Assembly: GCA_958295945.1 (NCBI GenBank)
Contig: OY282386.1
Location: 1,615,371-1,679,370 of the forward strand
From: Candidatus Poribacteria bacterium
GTDB lineage: Bacteria > Poribacteria > WGA-4E > WGA-3G
Length of the DNA stretch: 64,000 nt
Direction of reading: 5' to 3'
The translations under genes and the position numbers were made by a program. This document shows, in pieces, positions 47,525 through 56,947 of this stretch. The notes below the pieces were generated by a model, which was not told the DNA's origin, searched no databases, and saw only the letters and a list, made by a program, of their open reading frames with translations. Numbering within the stretch: the stretch's first letter is position 1; each line of letters opens with the position of its first letter.

Positions 47525-48673
47525 TTAATCGTCATTTATTATAACACCGTCCTCAACAACTATCAGATGAACATTAGTGAGATCATCCCCCATCACATCC
47601 TTATCTGTTGCTGTAATCACAGTCTGTGCAGAAACATCTTGCAGATACGCTAATAGATATTCTCGTCTCTTCGCATCTAACTCAGATAGCACATCATCAA
47701 GGAGAAAAAGAGGTGCAACGCCAGTATCTTCACGAATAAACTCTAATTCAGCAAGTTTTAGTGCAAGTGCAATAGTTCTACACTGTCCTTGGGATGCATA
47801 AGTGCGTGCTGTTTCACTTAAACCATCCAAAGTTTCCAAAGTTAATATAAAATCATCCCGGTGCGGTCCAACGAGTGTTACCCCACGCCGCAGTTCATCC
47901 CGTCGCGCTTGTTCTAAAGCGTCTTGAAAATAGTCAGAAAGATTTGTAATATCAGAAAGTTCCAACTCTTGATAAGCAAAACCTGGAACATAATTTAATA
48001 ATAGTCGTTCGCGCTCCCCAGTCAAAGATAGATGTGTCCTTTCTAAAACAACACTTAACCTTGCTAAAGCAGTATGCCTGGCACCAATCAACGCTACTCC
48101 AGATTCAAGTAGCAGCCCATCCCAAACAGAAATCTCGCTTACTGCCCCTTTTCCGATACTCAGCCGTTTTAACAAAGCATTCCGATGCTGCAAAATATCA
48201 CGATAACGTGTAAGTTCTTCCAGATATTCACGATTCAGTTGTGATAAAAGTAAATCAAGCCAACGCCTGCGGAACGTTGGGGAACCTTTAACGATATCCA
48301 GAGATTCAGGTGAAAAAATAACAACGTTGAATTTGCCTATCCAATCAGACCGCCTACGTTGCAATACACCATCAGTTTTTAGGCGAAATGCTCCTTGACG
48401 AGGTTTAACTGCCTCAAGTCGTATAAGCGGATCAGCTCTTTTAGCACTACGAAAATAACCAATAACTGCAAATCCTTCAGATGTATGACGAATTAATTCT
48501 ACCGCAGAATTAGCACGATGCGATTCACCGGTGCAAAGAAAATAGAGAGATTCAAGGAGACTTGTCTTGCCCATAGCATTCTTTCCAACAACTAAAGTCA
48601 CTGGGGAATGAAATGTTATGTCACATTCCTTATAATTTCGAAAATTACGTAAACATACACGTTCTAAATACAT
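47525..48673 (-). CDS. recF: DNA replication and repair protein RecF
   Basis: SMC-like ATPase of gap repair, 382 residues. The Walker A motif GKNAMGKTS (30-38), the signature SPESLDIVKGSPTFRRRWLDLLL, and Walker B FLLDDVLSELD are all present. The start codon has no clear ribosome-binding site. Gene order dnaA - (gap) - recF - dciA - gyrB is the classic origin-proximal order, except that dnaN, which usually precedes recF, is absent. Confidence 0.94.
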   Translation of the reverse strand: MYLERVCLRNFRNYKECDITFHSPVTLVVGKNAMGKTSLLESLYFLCTGESHRANSAVELIRHTSEGFAVIGYFRSAKRADPLIRLEAVKPRQGAFRLKTDGVLQRRRSDWIGKFNVVIFSPESLDIVKGSPTFRRRWLDLLLSQLNREYLEELTRYRDILQHRNALLKRLSIGKGAVSEISVWDGLLLESGVALIGARHTALARLSVVLERTHLSLTGERERLLLNYVPGFAYQELELSDITNLSDYFQDALEQARRDELRRGVTLVGPHRDDFILTLETLDGLSETARTYASQGQCRTIALALKLAELEFIREDTGVAPLFLLDDVLSELDAKRREYLLAYLQDVSAQTVITATDKDVMGDDLTNVHLIVVEDGVIINDD

Positions 48674-48795
48674 CTGAAAAATACCATCTTTCTGTCATGT
48701 CAAAGAGTTTTTTGTTTTAAAATAATAAATATATGATTTTTTGTCCGTTGGTTCTAATTATATTATTAAGTACAATTTCAATTTTAATTGTACCT

Positions 48796-49009
48796 TAGTA
48801 GTAGTAGTAGTGGTGATAATATGTTAATAACTGCTCTAAATCCTGCTTAGTGTTGGTTTTGTGGCAGATAATAACTTGATAATAAATTTAGGTTTATTAA
48901 CAAGTTATCAATCCATTTTTTAAATAGAAAAGTTATTAACAATTTATTAACAAGGATTGGGAGTTATTATCAGTTATTATCAAGTTATTATCATTTTTTG
49001 ATAATAACT
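48796..49009. other. Putative chromosome replication origin (oriC)
   Basis: The 375-bp gap between recF and dnaA is AT-rich and repeat-dense. TTATTAACA occurs at 48894, 48933 and 48944 on the plus strand and at 48822-48830 on the minus strand. TTATTATCA occurs at 48964, 48974 and 48985 on the plus strand (10-11 bp, one helical turn apart) and at 48877-48885 and 48999-49007 on the minus strand. That makes nine copies of TTATTAWCA in 186 bp. Five tandem TAG triplets lie at 48796-48810, next to the first copy. I see no canonical TTATCCACA here. The position beside dnaA and the iteron array support an origin. Confidence 0.7.
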
Positions 49010-49048
49010 AACAAGAATCGCATATTGGTGAGGTTTTTCTAACTGAAT

Positions 49049-50386
49049 TTACGTCAATTCATCGGTCAAGAGTTGTATAACATTTTTCGTTTCACCATCC
49101 TCAAGTAGATTTTCAATCTGTTGACAAGCATAAGTAATGGTCCTATGATTTTGTCTATTAAATGCTTCTGCAATATCTATTAGAGAAAGTTGAGTTAGTT
49201 CCCTACAAAGATACATAGCAATTTGACGAGGGTAGACCAGAATTTTCGTCCGTTTTGTTGATGTTAAATCGCTACTGTTTAATTGAAAATGTTCTGCAAC
49301 AAGTTCTTGTATACTTTCTGGTGTAACAACTTTTCGGAGTGATTTGTCTCTGGTGGGTGTGGATGTATCTCTTAAAACGCTACGGGCAAGGTCAATGGTT
49401 AACTCTTCATCCATGAGGGAAGCTCGTGCTTTTAAACTAACCAATGTCCCCTCCAGTTCGCGTATGTTTGCTGTGACTATTTCAGCTACATAGTTCAGTA
49501 CTTCGTCTGAAATATTATCAAGACCTTGGTCTTGACATTTTTGACGTAGAATCAGAAGTCGAAGTTCATAATTCGGTTTATCAATTTCGGCAACCATTCC
49601 CCATTCAAAACGTGAACTAAGCCTTTCTTCAAGGTTTTTAAGCATACTGGGGGATCGATCACTTGTCATCACAATCTGGTTTGAGTTCAGATATAAATCG
49701 TTAAAAGTATTAAAAAATTCTTCTTGTGTCCCTTCTTTACGTTGTATAAACTGAATGTCGTCAATTAGCAGCAGATCTGCTGTCCGGTATTTTGAGCGAA
49801 AACCTTGGGCAGATGTCCGGTTCATTATTGAATCAATATATTCATTCATAAACGTTTCGGATGTAACATAAAGAACTTTTCGTTTTGAATTTTCTTCTTG
49901 AACCAAGTTACCGATAGCATGAAGGAGATGTGTTTTTCCAAGTCCCACACCACCGTATATAAAAAGCGGATTGTACTCACCGCCAAGATCTTGAGACGCA
50001 GCGTAGGCAGTCGCGTGACAAATCCGATTGCTCTGACCAACATAAAAATTGTCAAAGACATAGTTCGGATTCAAACCTGTAGGTTCAGGGGCAGTGTCTT
50101 TGACGGTAGATTCTGTTTTGTCAACATCAGGAGTTTTTGCAAGAGAAGCGTCCACAGCAATTTCAAACGCACATTCAGAACTTATACGATCCGCTAATAC
50201 CTTAGTAATCTCCCTGAGAAATCTATTTTGAATTTCGTCTTGTGTGTAATCAGATGGAACAGCAACTTTAAAAGACTCCTTATCAAGGTAACGCGGGGAG
50301 ACTTGTCGTAGATAGATATCGTTGACAGCGGTTTCACCAAGTGTTTCCAATATTTCTAACCAGAGGGTATCAGAGGTATGTCGCAT
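49049..50386 (-). CDS. dnaA: Chromosomal replication initiator DnaA
   Basis: Initiator ATPase of 445 residues with the four usual domains: N-terminal helicase-contact domain I, a short linker, AAA+ domain III (Walker A GGVGLGKTHLL; Walker B LLIDDIQFI) and DNA-binding domain IV. The base-recognition signature, usually R-D-H-T-T-V, reads Q-N-H-R-T-I here, with N413-H414-R415. The D and T of the usual D-H-T, which touch bases in the DnaA box, are replaced. AGGA lies about 9 nt before the ATG. It heads a minus-strand replication cluster. Confidence 0.95.
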   Translation of the reverse strand: MRHTSDTLWLEILETLGETAVNDIYLRQVSPRYLDKESFKVAVPSDYTQDEIQNRFLREITKVLADRISSECAFEIAVDASLAKTPDVDKTESTVKDTAPEPTGLNPNYVFDNFYVGQSNRICHATAYAASQDLGGEYNPLFIYGGVGLGKTHLLHAIGNLVQEENSKRKVLYVTSETFMNEYIDSIMNRTSAQGFRSKYRTADLLLIDDIQFIQRKEGTQEEFFNTFNDLYLNSNQIVMTSDRSPSMLKNLEERLSSRFEWGMVAEIDKPNYELRLLILRQKCQDQGLDNISDEVLNYVAEIVTANIRELEGTLVSLKARASLMDEELTIDLARSVLRDTSTPTRDKSLRKVVTPESIQELVAEHFQLNSSDLTSTKRTKILVYPRQIAMYLCRELTQLSLIDIAEAFNRQNHRTITYACQQIENLLEDGETKNVIQLLTDELT

Positions 50387-50828
50387 GAGATGTTCCTACA
50401 TATTAAGGAGGTTAATTGCCCGAGTTAAGTTATTAATATGTTGAAATTATTGCTACAAAAGTATTAATGATGTGGACGTGAATTATAGCATTTTTCAAAT
50501 TAAAATAACAAGTTAATTAAGGTAATTTTCATCAGGCTTTTTAACTGTTTTTTGTTCAAATATTAAGAGATTTAGATTCAGAATACAGACTGTCTAACAA
50601 ACATATTTAGCCAACTTTTGCTGGATAAAATGTCTGAATTTTAGCACAAATATCTCATCATCTTTACTTATTAATAACGTATATTTGATGCTAAGGATAC
50701 TAAATTTGTGATTTAATTTAACGAATGGGGATAGGATATATAAGTATGAGTATGTATATAAGAAGAGGAGTATATATGGAATACAATTGTATTCTTGTTT
50801 GAAAGGTTAGCAAATGTGTGGATTCTAT
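50387..50828. other. Gap upstream of dnaA, no gene seen
   Basis: 442 bases of AT-rich sequence containing the dnaA leader and scattered TTATTAATA-type words, but no TTATTAWCA array. An AGGAG-preceded 8-codon frame at about 50776 is too short to call. Confidence 0.5.
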
Positions 50829-51158
50829 TTATTGCAACGGTGAATAATCTGTCGGTTCAAGTATCTTATTACTGACTATATTGACCAATGGACCACCGAC
50901 TTCTGTCAAGCGTTTTGCTGCTTGCCATTCAGGATCGGAAATGAACGCATCCCATGCCCGTTGATAGTGTCCCAAATCTTCAAAAGCAAGCAGATAGACC
51001 AACTCCGTTGTCGTAGCTTCGCCGATGGTTGTTTCCCAAAAACCGATGACCTTCATATTATATTTCTCAAACAACGGCAATGTGATATTTGAGAACCGAT
51101 CATTCAGATTCTTCATCTTTCCTGGCACTACTTGATATGTTCGCAATTCGTAAATCAT
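50829..51158 (-). CDS. NIPSNAP-family protein
   Basis: Small alpha/beta-barrel-type (ferredoxin-like) protein of 109 residues. MIYELRTYQVVPGKM at the start and the later W-x-x-F-x-x-D-P-E-W pattern (AWDAFISDPEWQAAK) are diagnostic for NIPSNAP. Function unknown; bacterial members are common in sponge-associated and marine bacteria next to enzymes of small-molecule catabolism. It is followed upstream by an RraA-type gene on the same strand, 40 bp away, so the two may be cotranscribed. Confidence 0.9.
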   Translation of the reverse strand: MIYELRTYQVVPGKMKNLNDRFSNITLPLFEKYNMKVIGFWETTIGEATTTELVYLLAFEDLGHYQRAWDAFISDPEWQAAKRLTEVGGPLVNIVSNKILEPTDYSPLQ

Positions 51159-51198
51159 TAATTACTCCTTAACAGTCTTATGCGTAGTATGTATGTGC

Positions 51199-51882
51199 TT
51201 ATAGGATCCCATATTTATCAAAAACTTCCCGAAGCGTTGCACCTTCTCGGAGTGCATTACGGGTTCGGTTTTCACCACGCACCTTTTCCAGCGCAGCTTC
51301 AACTACCACTTTTTCAACGTTCTGCGGAATAACGACAACACCATCAGCATCTCCGAACACGATATCACCAGGATTCACCGTAACACCGCCACATTCTATC
51401 GGGACATTGTATGCTACCACTTCTCCGCGTCCATTGGAGTCAACAGGTGATATTCCAGTTGTAAATATAGGAAACCGCATTCCGATAATCTTACGAACAT
51501 CGCGTATAAAACCTTCAATGACAGCACCCCGTGCCCCACGTGCGCGTGCCGCGGTTGAAAGAAGTTCACCCCAAAAACAGATGCGGGTACTCTCGTTTGT
51601 TGAACAGATGAGAACATCGTCCTGTTTTAGATTGTCCACTGCCGCAATTTCCTGTTGATACGGTTCATCAGGAATCTCATAGACTTCAAGACACAGTACA
51701 GGCATAGCACGTCCAACAACAACTGTCTCTGGTAGCAGTGGCCGGATAGTGTGTTTCAGTGCCTGCTCACGAAAACCCGCGGCATCAAGCGCATCCGAAA
51801 TCACTGCGGCATATAACTGCTCTTCCATCATATTAAAGAGTTCTGTATCGTTTTCCCACTCCATGTTTTCTTCGTGTTCCAT
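51199..51882 (-). CDS. RraA-family aldolase-like protein
   Basis: 227-residue RraA/dimethylmenaquinone-methyltransferase-like protein. The active-site region GARGAVIEGFIRDVRKI and the PVDSNGRGEVVAYNVPIECGGV and PGDIVFGDADGVVVIPQ motifs match the 4-hydroxy-4-methyl-2-oxoglutarate/oxaloacetate aldolase branch rather than the RNase E inhibitor alone. AAGGAA precedes the ATG. It is in the same direction as NIPSNAP and PurE. Confidence 0.88.
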   Translation of the reverse strand: MEHEENMEWENDTELFNMMEEQLYAAVISDALDAAGFREQALKHTIRPLLPETVVVGRAMPVLCLEVYEIPDEPYQQEIAAVDNLKQDDVLICSTNESTRICFWGELLSTAARARGARGAVIEGFIRDVRKIIGMRFPIFTTGISPVDSNGRGEVVAYNVPIECGGVTVNPGDIVFGDADGVVVIPQNVEKVVVEAALEKVRGENRTRNALREGATLREVFDKYGIL

Positions 51883-51957
51883 AAAGGTTTTCCTTAATCC
51901 GATTCATTGTAAGATGAGGTCTCTTTGCCATCGTTTTTCCGTTTATTAGGCTACGCT

Positions 51958-52485
51958 CTAATAATTCTGATAACCTACCTCTTGTAGTCGTGCAGCCTTC
52001 TCTGCCACACCATCGCTCATTTTTGTTTTGTAAGTTTGCAGTTTTTCCTCCAATTCGGGATATTGAAGTGCCAAAATTTGCACTGCAAATATCCCGGCAT
52101 TCCGGGCACCACCCGATCCAATTGCCATTGTACCAACAGGGATCCCGGGAGGCATCTGCACCGTCGCATACAGTGCATCAACTCCGTTGAGCGGTCCACC
52201 GTCAATTGGCACACCGATAACCGGTAATGTTGTATGTGCAGCGATAACACCTGCTAAATGCGCGGCACGTCCAGCTCCGGCAATAATTACCTGACCACCT
52301 TCTGCTTTAATTTTTTCTGTCCATGTCAATGTTCTTTCAGGTGAACGGTGGGCTGAAGAGATTGTTATCTCAAACGGCACTTCAAAATCTTCTAAAACCT
52401 TCGCGGCTTCAGCCATCTTTTCTAAATCTGAATCACTCCCCATCACAATACCGACAAGGGGTGTTTTTTGTTCATTAAGTGACAT
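51958..52485 (-). CDS. purE: 5-(carboxyamino)imidazole ribonucleotide mutase PurE
   Basis: Rearranges N5-CAIR to CAIR in purine synthesis. Class I PurE motifs are all present: [18 protein letters not shown] and [12 protein letters not shown] choose the ATG at 52485, about 175 residues; a TTG at 52503 would add six residues but has worse support. purK is not adjacent. It lies 75 bp upstream of the rraA-like gene. Confidence 0.95.
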   Translation of the reverse strand: MSLNEQKTPLVGIVMGSDSDLEKMAEAAKVLEDFEVPFEITISSAHRSPERTLTWTEKIKAEGGQVIIAGAGRAAHLAGVIAAHTTLPVIGVPIDGGPLNGVDALYATVQMPPGIPVGTMAIGSGGARNAGIFAVQILALQYPELEEKLQTYKTKMSDGVAEKAARLQEVGYQNY

Positions 52486-52556
52486 ATCTATTCTGTACCT
52501 CAAATATGGTGTTAGTTTATCTGATAGTGAAAATTAAATGAATACCTTAAGTTATC

Positions 52557-53351
52557 TTATTTTGAATAAATAATATGTGAATTTCTTTCAATGATAAGTG
52601 GTTCAGGACCACCTGTTGGAAACTGTGCTGCCCACTCATTCGGGTCATAATCACGAGTGACGAAACAAGCACGATGCCCAGGCACTGCATGCTTCAATCC
52701 AATACGTGTCGCCATTTTGACACATCCATCGAAAAATGGAAATTCACCCTCGGTCGGATGGTTTGTCAGAAAACCGATATCCGGTTCATGTGATGCCACC
52801 GCTGAAATCAGTTCGTCATGTTCCGCGAAGTTATTGATAGGATCACCACTAAAATAGAGGCTAACGACATCACTTGCGATAACATATCCTAAATGTGTAA
52901 CATCTGGAGGACTTATGTCAGCAGATGGATCGCCGGTAGGCGGTTTGGCATAAACTGCATGCACAGTGATACCGTTTAGGTCAGCGGATTCACCCGCGAC
53001 AATTTCTGAGACATTGTCACCCGATACATCTGTCTCTGATAAAATCTGATGAACACTCTCTTCCGGTCCGACAAATCTGGTCTCAGTTGAAGTGTCCCAT
53101 ATTCTGCGTATCGATTCTGGACAGGTATGATCACCGTGGGCGTGTGTTAACAACACATAGTTTGTCGGAAGTTCCGACTCATCAAGAGGTGGTTCAGTAT
53201 GAATAAAGCGGTCTGGGGGACGGTTTCTTGGAAAATAAGGGTCTATTTGGATAGTAGTACCTGCAGAATCTTTTAAGGCGAAACTGCTTTGTTCAAACCA
53301 GTGGATAGCAATAGAACCATCTGGCACCTTCAATTCAAAAAGTGAATGCAT
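52557..53351 (-). CDS. MBL-fold metal-dependent hydrolase (UlaG-like)
   Basis: 264-residue metallo-beta-lactamase-fold enzyme. The metal-binding motif is H70-A-H72-G-D74-H75, followed by YFSGDPINN and PGHRACF with further ligands. The FEQSSFALK start and IQIDPYF identify the UlaG/L-ascorbate-6-phosphate-lactonase-like branch. Substrate unknown. AGGA precedes the ATG. It is the most upstream gene of the purE-rraA-NIPSNAP direction. Confidence 0.88.
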   Translation of the reverse strand: MHSLFELKVPDGSIAIHWFEQSSFALKDSAGTTIQIDPYFPRNRPPDRFIHTEPPLDESELPTNYVLLTHAHGDHTCPESIRRIWDTSTETRFVGPEESVHQILSETDVSGDNVSEIVAGESADLNGITVHAVYAKPPTGDPSADISPPDVTHLGYVIASDVVSLYFSGDPINNFAEHDELISAVASHEPDIGFLTNHPTEGEFPFFDGCVKMATRIGLKHAVPGHRACFVTRDYDPNEWAAQFPTGGPEPLIIERNSHIIYSK

Positions 53352-53603
53352 GTTAATTCCTGTGATGTAAGCGGTTAAGGAAGGTTCAGTAACGATTTAA
53401 GGGGCAACCTTCCGTTTTGGTAACTGAGTTAGAAAATGTAATGATGTGGCGCGCCGTAAAAGAGCAAGAGTCCTATTACATTCAGGCGGTTTCAATCGGA
53501 ATTCCTTTAATTCATGTATGTGTTGGCAGCAACAACAAACTATGTCTAACAGTGTAAAAAAAAAAGTCAATTTTTGTCAAATTGTTTCTGAATTCACTTT
53601 CTG

Positions 53604-53857
53604 TTTGAAAATTCCAAATGGCAGAAAGATCAGATTCAGGACAAGTTTCACGATGGTGACTACTTGTTGAACTGGGATGGTAGCAACTATCCAGTTGGAC
53701 AGGCGAAGCATCCAGTTACTTCATGGATATTAAGACTGAGCGCGTGTTGCATGGTGGTGGTTGGAGTACTTCACCACAAGGCACCTGCGTCGCGCATCGC
53801 TTTCTGCTTTCTCCCAGAAACACAATCTATGACTACGGTTTCCGTTGTGTACAGTAA
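53604..53857 (+). pseudogene. Remnant of a formylglycine-generating (FGE/SUMF1) enzyme gene
   Basis: Two out-of-frame pieces of an FGE-sulfatase-type domain lie on the plus strand among minus-strand genes. The first (from 53604) reads FENSKWQKDQIQDKFHDGDY then LLNWDGSNYPVGQAKHPVT. The second, in another frame, reads ERVLHGGGWSTSPQG to YDYGFRCVQ and ends at the TAA at 53857. The normal domain has roughly 100 or more residues between these motifs, including its catalytic cysteines, so there is an internal deletion plus frameshift near 53725-53735. The rest of the 53352-53603 gap shows nothing. Confidence 0.72.
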
Positions 53858-53861
53858 CGAC

Positions 53862-54260
53862 TTACAGAAAGTGGCTCCTTTTCTTGTTCTGTTTTCTATT
53901 ATAGAGATAAACTCCTAATACTCCAACAATCGCACCGATTGCATCAGAAACAAAATCTGAAAATGTAGCAAATCTGCCGGGGACAAAGGTTTGATGCCAT
54001 TCATCGCTTGCACCGTAGAGAATTGATATTAGGGCAGCGGTAATCCATATCCAGTTCGCGGGTAACCATTTCGGTGGAACATTCACTAACGCAATCGTTA
54101 GCAACACACTGAGGATACTGTATTCTATGAAATGGTAAAGTTTGTCAATTGACAACCACTCAAATTTCGGTGTTGGGAGAGGCGGTTGTTCCATGGATGA
54201 GACAGCAAAAATTAGTGCCATGTAGAGAACTGGTGGCACCCAATATTTAAGATAACGCAT
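53862..54260 (-). CDS. VanZ-like membrane protein
   Basis: 132-residue integral membrane protein of the VanZ family. Three or four hydrophobic segments ([63 protein letters not shown]) and the signature [20 protein letters not shown] are present. The first ATG with a good transmembrane start is 54260, which overlaps the end of the preceding dehydratase gene by 14 bp; longer frames upstream are shadows inside that gene. Function unclear; VanZ itself raises teicoplanin resistance. It is likely translationally coupled to the dehydratase gene. Confidence 0.8.
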   Translation of the reverse strand: MRYLKYWVPPVLYMALIFAVSSMEQPPLPTPKFEWLSIDKLYHFIEYSILSVLLTIALVNVPPKWLPANWIWITAALISILYGASDEWHQTFVPGRFATFSDFVSDAIGAIVGVLGVYLYNRKQNKKRSHFL

Positions 54261-56214
54261 TGAGAATCGCATCCACATCGTAGACACATCCACCCCATGT
54301 GCCACCACCGACAGATTGTAACGCTGCCCACAGGCGCGTATCGTCTGGTAGTGCTTCATCTGGTGATAAATCGGGGCGCGGTTGCCTTTCTGATAACACT
54401 CGTTCACCTTCATCAGCACCAAAGTGTTCACTACCATGCCCTACTAAATCAATACACCCTACCAACCTACGCGTATCTATCTCAATTTGAACGATATCAC
54501 CATCAAGCACTTTTCCAATTGGTCCATCTGCAAGTGCTTCCGGACCAACATGCCCGATACACGCTCCAGTTGAAACACCAGAAAACCGAGCGTCCGTAAT
54601 CAAAGCGATATGTTTTCCAAATGAGAGGTGTTTAAGTGCTGATGTAACTTGATATACCTCTTCCATACCAGTCCCTTGTGGACCACGGCAACACAACACC
54701 ATAATTTCACCGGGTTTCATCTCAGTTTCTCCTTGACCTTTGAGTGCCTGTATAGCATCAGATTCTCGAACGAAAACACGTGCCGGACCTGTCATCCGAT
54801 ACACACCATCATTATCAACAACGCTTGGATCAATTGCAGTGCTTTTGATGACGGAACCTTCCGGTGCAAGGTTACCGCGTGGAAATGTAACAGTACTTGT
54901 CAATCCTGCTAATTTTGCTGCATCGGGACTCAAAATCACTTCATCAGATGCTACGTTATCATGCTCTTCCAGCAATTCACGGACGCGCTGCCGTCGTTCT
55001 GATTTTTCCCACCAATCAAGGTTTCTACCGAGAGAATCACCTGTGGCTGTCATCACATCTTCGTTGAGTAATCCACCCAAGTTGCGTAGATGCAGCATCA
55101 CTTCAGGCACACCGCCAGCAAGGAAAACACGTATTGTAGGATGTCCTACCGGTCCATTCGGCAGTACATCAACAAGACGCGGAACTTGTTGGTTAACTTC
55201 AGTCCAATCGTCTACTGTAGGTCGTTCAAGTCCTGCTGCGTGTGCAATTGCAGGAATATGTAATAAAAGATTTGTTGACCCACCAAACGCCGCATGCACG
55301 ACCATCGCGTTCCGAATTGCTTCCGGAGTAACGATATCCTTCATTGTTAACCCTTTCGCAGCTAAATTTACCACTGCCCGCGCAGAACGCAATCCCATAT
55401 CTGACCAGATATTTTGTCCCGATGGTGCCAAGGCTGTATGTGTCAAACTCATTCCAAGTGCTTCACCAACAACCTGTGAAGTCGCCGCTGTCCCCAAAAA
55501 CTGACATCCACCACCAGGAGTTGCACAAGCACGGCAACCCATATCTGCTGCATCTTGTAGACTAATCTCACCGTGCGCAAAACGCGCCCCGATTGTTTGA
55601 ATTTTCCCGGCATCCTCACCTATAGTCGGAGGTAACGTCACGCCACCTGGCACCAGCACTGCTGGCAATTCACGCATTGAAGCGAGTGCCATCATCATGG
55701 CTGGCATACCTTTATCGCAGGTCGCAACACCGACAACCCCTTTTCTTGTTGGCAGAGAACGGATAAGTCTACGGAAAATTTGTGCTGCATCGTTCCGATA
55801 TGCAAGACTATCCATCATACCGACGGTGCCTTGTGTGCGTCCATCGCACGGATCGGAACAGTAGCCTGCGAACGGAATCGCAGCAAGTTCTTTGAGTTCG
55901 TGTGCAACCGCCTGCATCAAAAGACCGACTTCCCAATGTCCAGTATGATATCCAAGGGCAATAGGACTACCATCAGGTGCGCGGATACCACCTTGTGTGC
56001 TGAGAATTAGGAACTCCTCTCGTCGCAGTTCTGTCGGAGCCCACCCCATCGCTGTATTGTGGCTCAGACCAAAAATATCCCCACTCGGACGATTGAGGAG
56101 CATCTCAGCAGTGAGGGGTAAGCTGCCTTCTGGTCCAGCAGCGTGCGTCTGAATGTCGTAAATATCGCTATTACCTGTTTCTAATATGTCAGTATAGTTT
56201 ATCGGTTTTGCCAT
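54247..56214 (-). CDS. YjhG/YagF-type dehydratase (IlvD/Edd family)
   Basis: 655-residue dehydratase of the dihydroxyacid/6-phosphogluconate dehydratase family. The length and the [20 protein letters not shown] segment match the YjhG/YagF branch, whose characterised members dehydrate D-xylonate. Fe-S and metal ligands are probable at C119 (YCSDPC), C166-D167-K168 (ATCDKG) and C237 (ATPGGGCQF). [18 protein letters not shown] near the C terminus is intact. A-AAGGA lies 6-9 nt before the ATG. It overlaps VanZ. The substrate could be another sugar acid. Confidence 0.9.
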   Translation of the reverse strand: MAKPINYTDILETGNSDIYDIQTHAAGPEGSLPLTAEMLLNRPSGDIFGLSHNTAMGWAPTELRREEFLILSTQGGIRAPDGSPIALGYHTGHWEVGLLMQAVAHELKELAAIPFAGYCSDPCDGRTQGTVGMMDSLAYRNDAAQIFRRLIRSLPTRKGVVGVATCDKGMPAMMMALASMRELPAVLVPGGVTLPPTIGEDAGKIQTIGARFAHGEISLQDAADMGCRACATPGGGCQFLGTAATSQVVGEALGMSLTHTALAPSGQNIWSDMGLRSARAVVNLAAKGLTMKDIVTPEAIRNAMVVHAAFGGSTNLLLHIPAIAHAAGLERPTVDDWTEVNQQVPRLVDVLPNGPVGHPTIRVFLAGGVPEVMLHLRNLGGLLNEDVMTATGDSLGRNLDWWEKSERRQRVRELLEEHDNVASDEVILSPDAAKLAGLTSTVTFPRGNLAPEGSVIKSTAIDPSVVDNDGVYRMTGPARVFVRESDAIQALKGQGETEMKPGEIMVLCCRGPQGTGMEEVYQVTSALKHLSFGKHIALITDARFSGVSTGACIGHVGPEALADGPIGKVLDGDIVQIEIDTRRLVGCIDLVGHGSEHFGADEGERVLSERQPRPDLSPDEALPDDTRLWAALQSVGGGTWGGCVYDVDAILNALS

Positions 56215-56341
56215 AAGGTGTCCTTTTCTGGTCGTCGTGGTGAACTTTAATCTTTTCTCGGCAGAAACAGGGTAAAAAGATTAGATTACTTTCAATATTA
56301 TAAGGGTGGATTCTGATCCACCCTTTAACTTGTATAATAAT

Positions 56342-56500
56342 TTAACGTGTATTTGGTTTCAATGCCCAACCTTTTAGGTTTGCCAACCTCGCAAGTGCCT
56401 TTTGTAACGATTTGAATGCTTTCTTTGCCCTCGTTTTTGAGATACTGGATTTAGGTGTAATCATGATTTGTGAGTGGGCAGGATTTTCCATAGTTGGCAT
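56342..56500 (-). CDS. Possible small basic protein, 52 aa
   Basis: A short frame with many lysines and arginines (KKAFKSLQKALARLANLKGW) in the gap between the YjhG-type gene and the 131-residue protein, 25 bases after that gene's stop. No good ribosome-binding site is visible. It could be a real small helical protein in the same transcript or chance. The rest of the 311-base gap is featureless. Confidence 0.35.
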   Translation of the reverse strand: MPTMENPAHSQIMITPKSSISKTRAKKAFKSLQKALARLANLKGWALKPNTR

Positions 56501-56525
56501 ATAGACAACATCTATGGTGGATCTG

Positions 56526-56921
56526 TTAATTCAATATCATTTTTTGGTAAGCAACTAACCATTCCCAAAGTAATAGATAATCAGCACGATTAAGAAAATC
56601 TATGTGCATCTCCGTATCAATATTTATTCCCCATACCTGAAGATATTCTGCTTCATTTTCTCCAATTAGGAGATGTAATTCTCTTTCATCTTCGTACCAT
56701 TCTACAGTTACATAACCATCTTCATCACTGGTGATGAACGGAGTAAGCCACGGATGTCCAGCAGAAATAATAGAATTGAACAATTCTCCTATAAGATTCT
56801 CCGCACGGACTAAGGTTTTCTTTGTAGGTTTTTTTGAATCGTATCCATCCCAGTTATCTTCGCGGTGTGCTAGGACATCAAACCGTTCTGATAGCTGTTG
56901 TTCATATTCTTTAAAGTTCAT
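56526..56921 (-). CDS. Conserved protein of unknown function, 131 aa
   Basis: Acidic cytoplasmic protein of 131 residues. Recognisable blocks are REDNWDGYDSKKPTKKTL and SDEDGYVTVEWYEDERELHL, a pattern I associate with an uncharacterised family in cyanobacteria and related environmental bacteria, without a known function. AGAGGT lies about 7 nt before the ATG. It starts 26 bp downstream of the Uma2 gene on the same strand, as often seen for accessory small genes. Confidence 0.65.
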   Translation of the reverse strand: MNFKEYEQQLSERFDVLAHREDNWDGYDSKKPTKKTLVRAENLIGELFNSIISAGHPWLTPFITSDEDGYVTVEWYEDERELHLLIGENEAEYLQVWGINIDTEMHIDFLNRADYLLLWEWLVAYQKMILN

Positions 56922-56947
56922 AGGAGAAGACCTCTTTCTAAATAAAT

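Noticed and set aside
48674-49048. dnaN expected between dnaA and recF
   Set aside because: The space is too short and is AT-rich iteron DNA; no clamp-like frame exists on either strand.
50776-50803. Eight-codon frame with an AGGAG upstream of dnaA
   Set aside because: Too short to separate from chance and on the opposite strand to dnaA.
54740-55504. 254-residue plus-strand frame opposite the YjhG-type gene
   Set aside because: Antisense shadow of a well-supported conserved gene; serine/proline-rich translation without domain.
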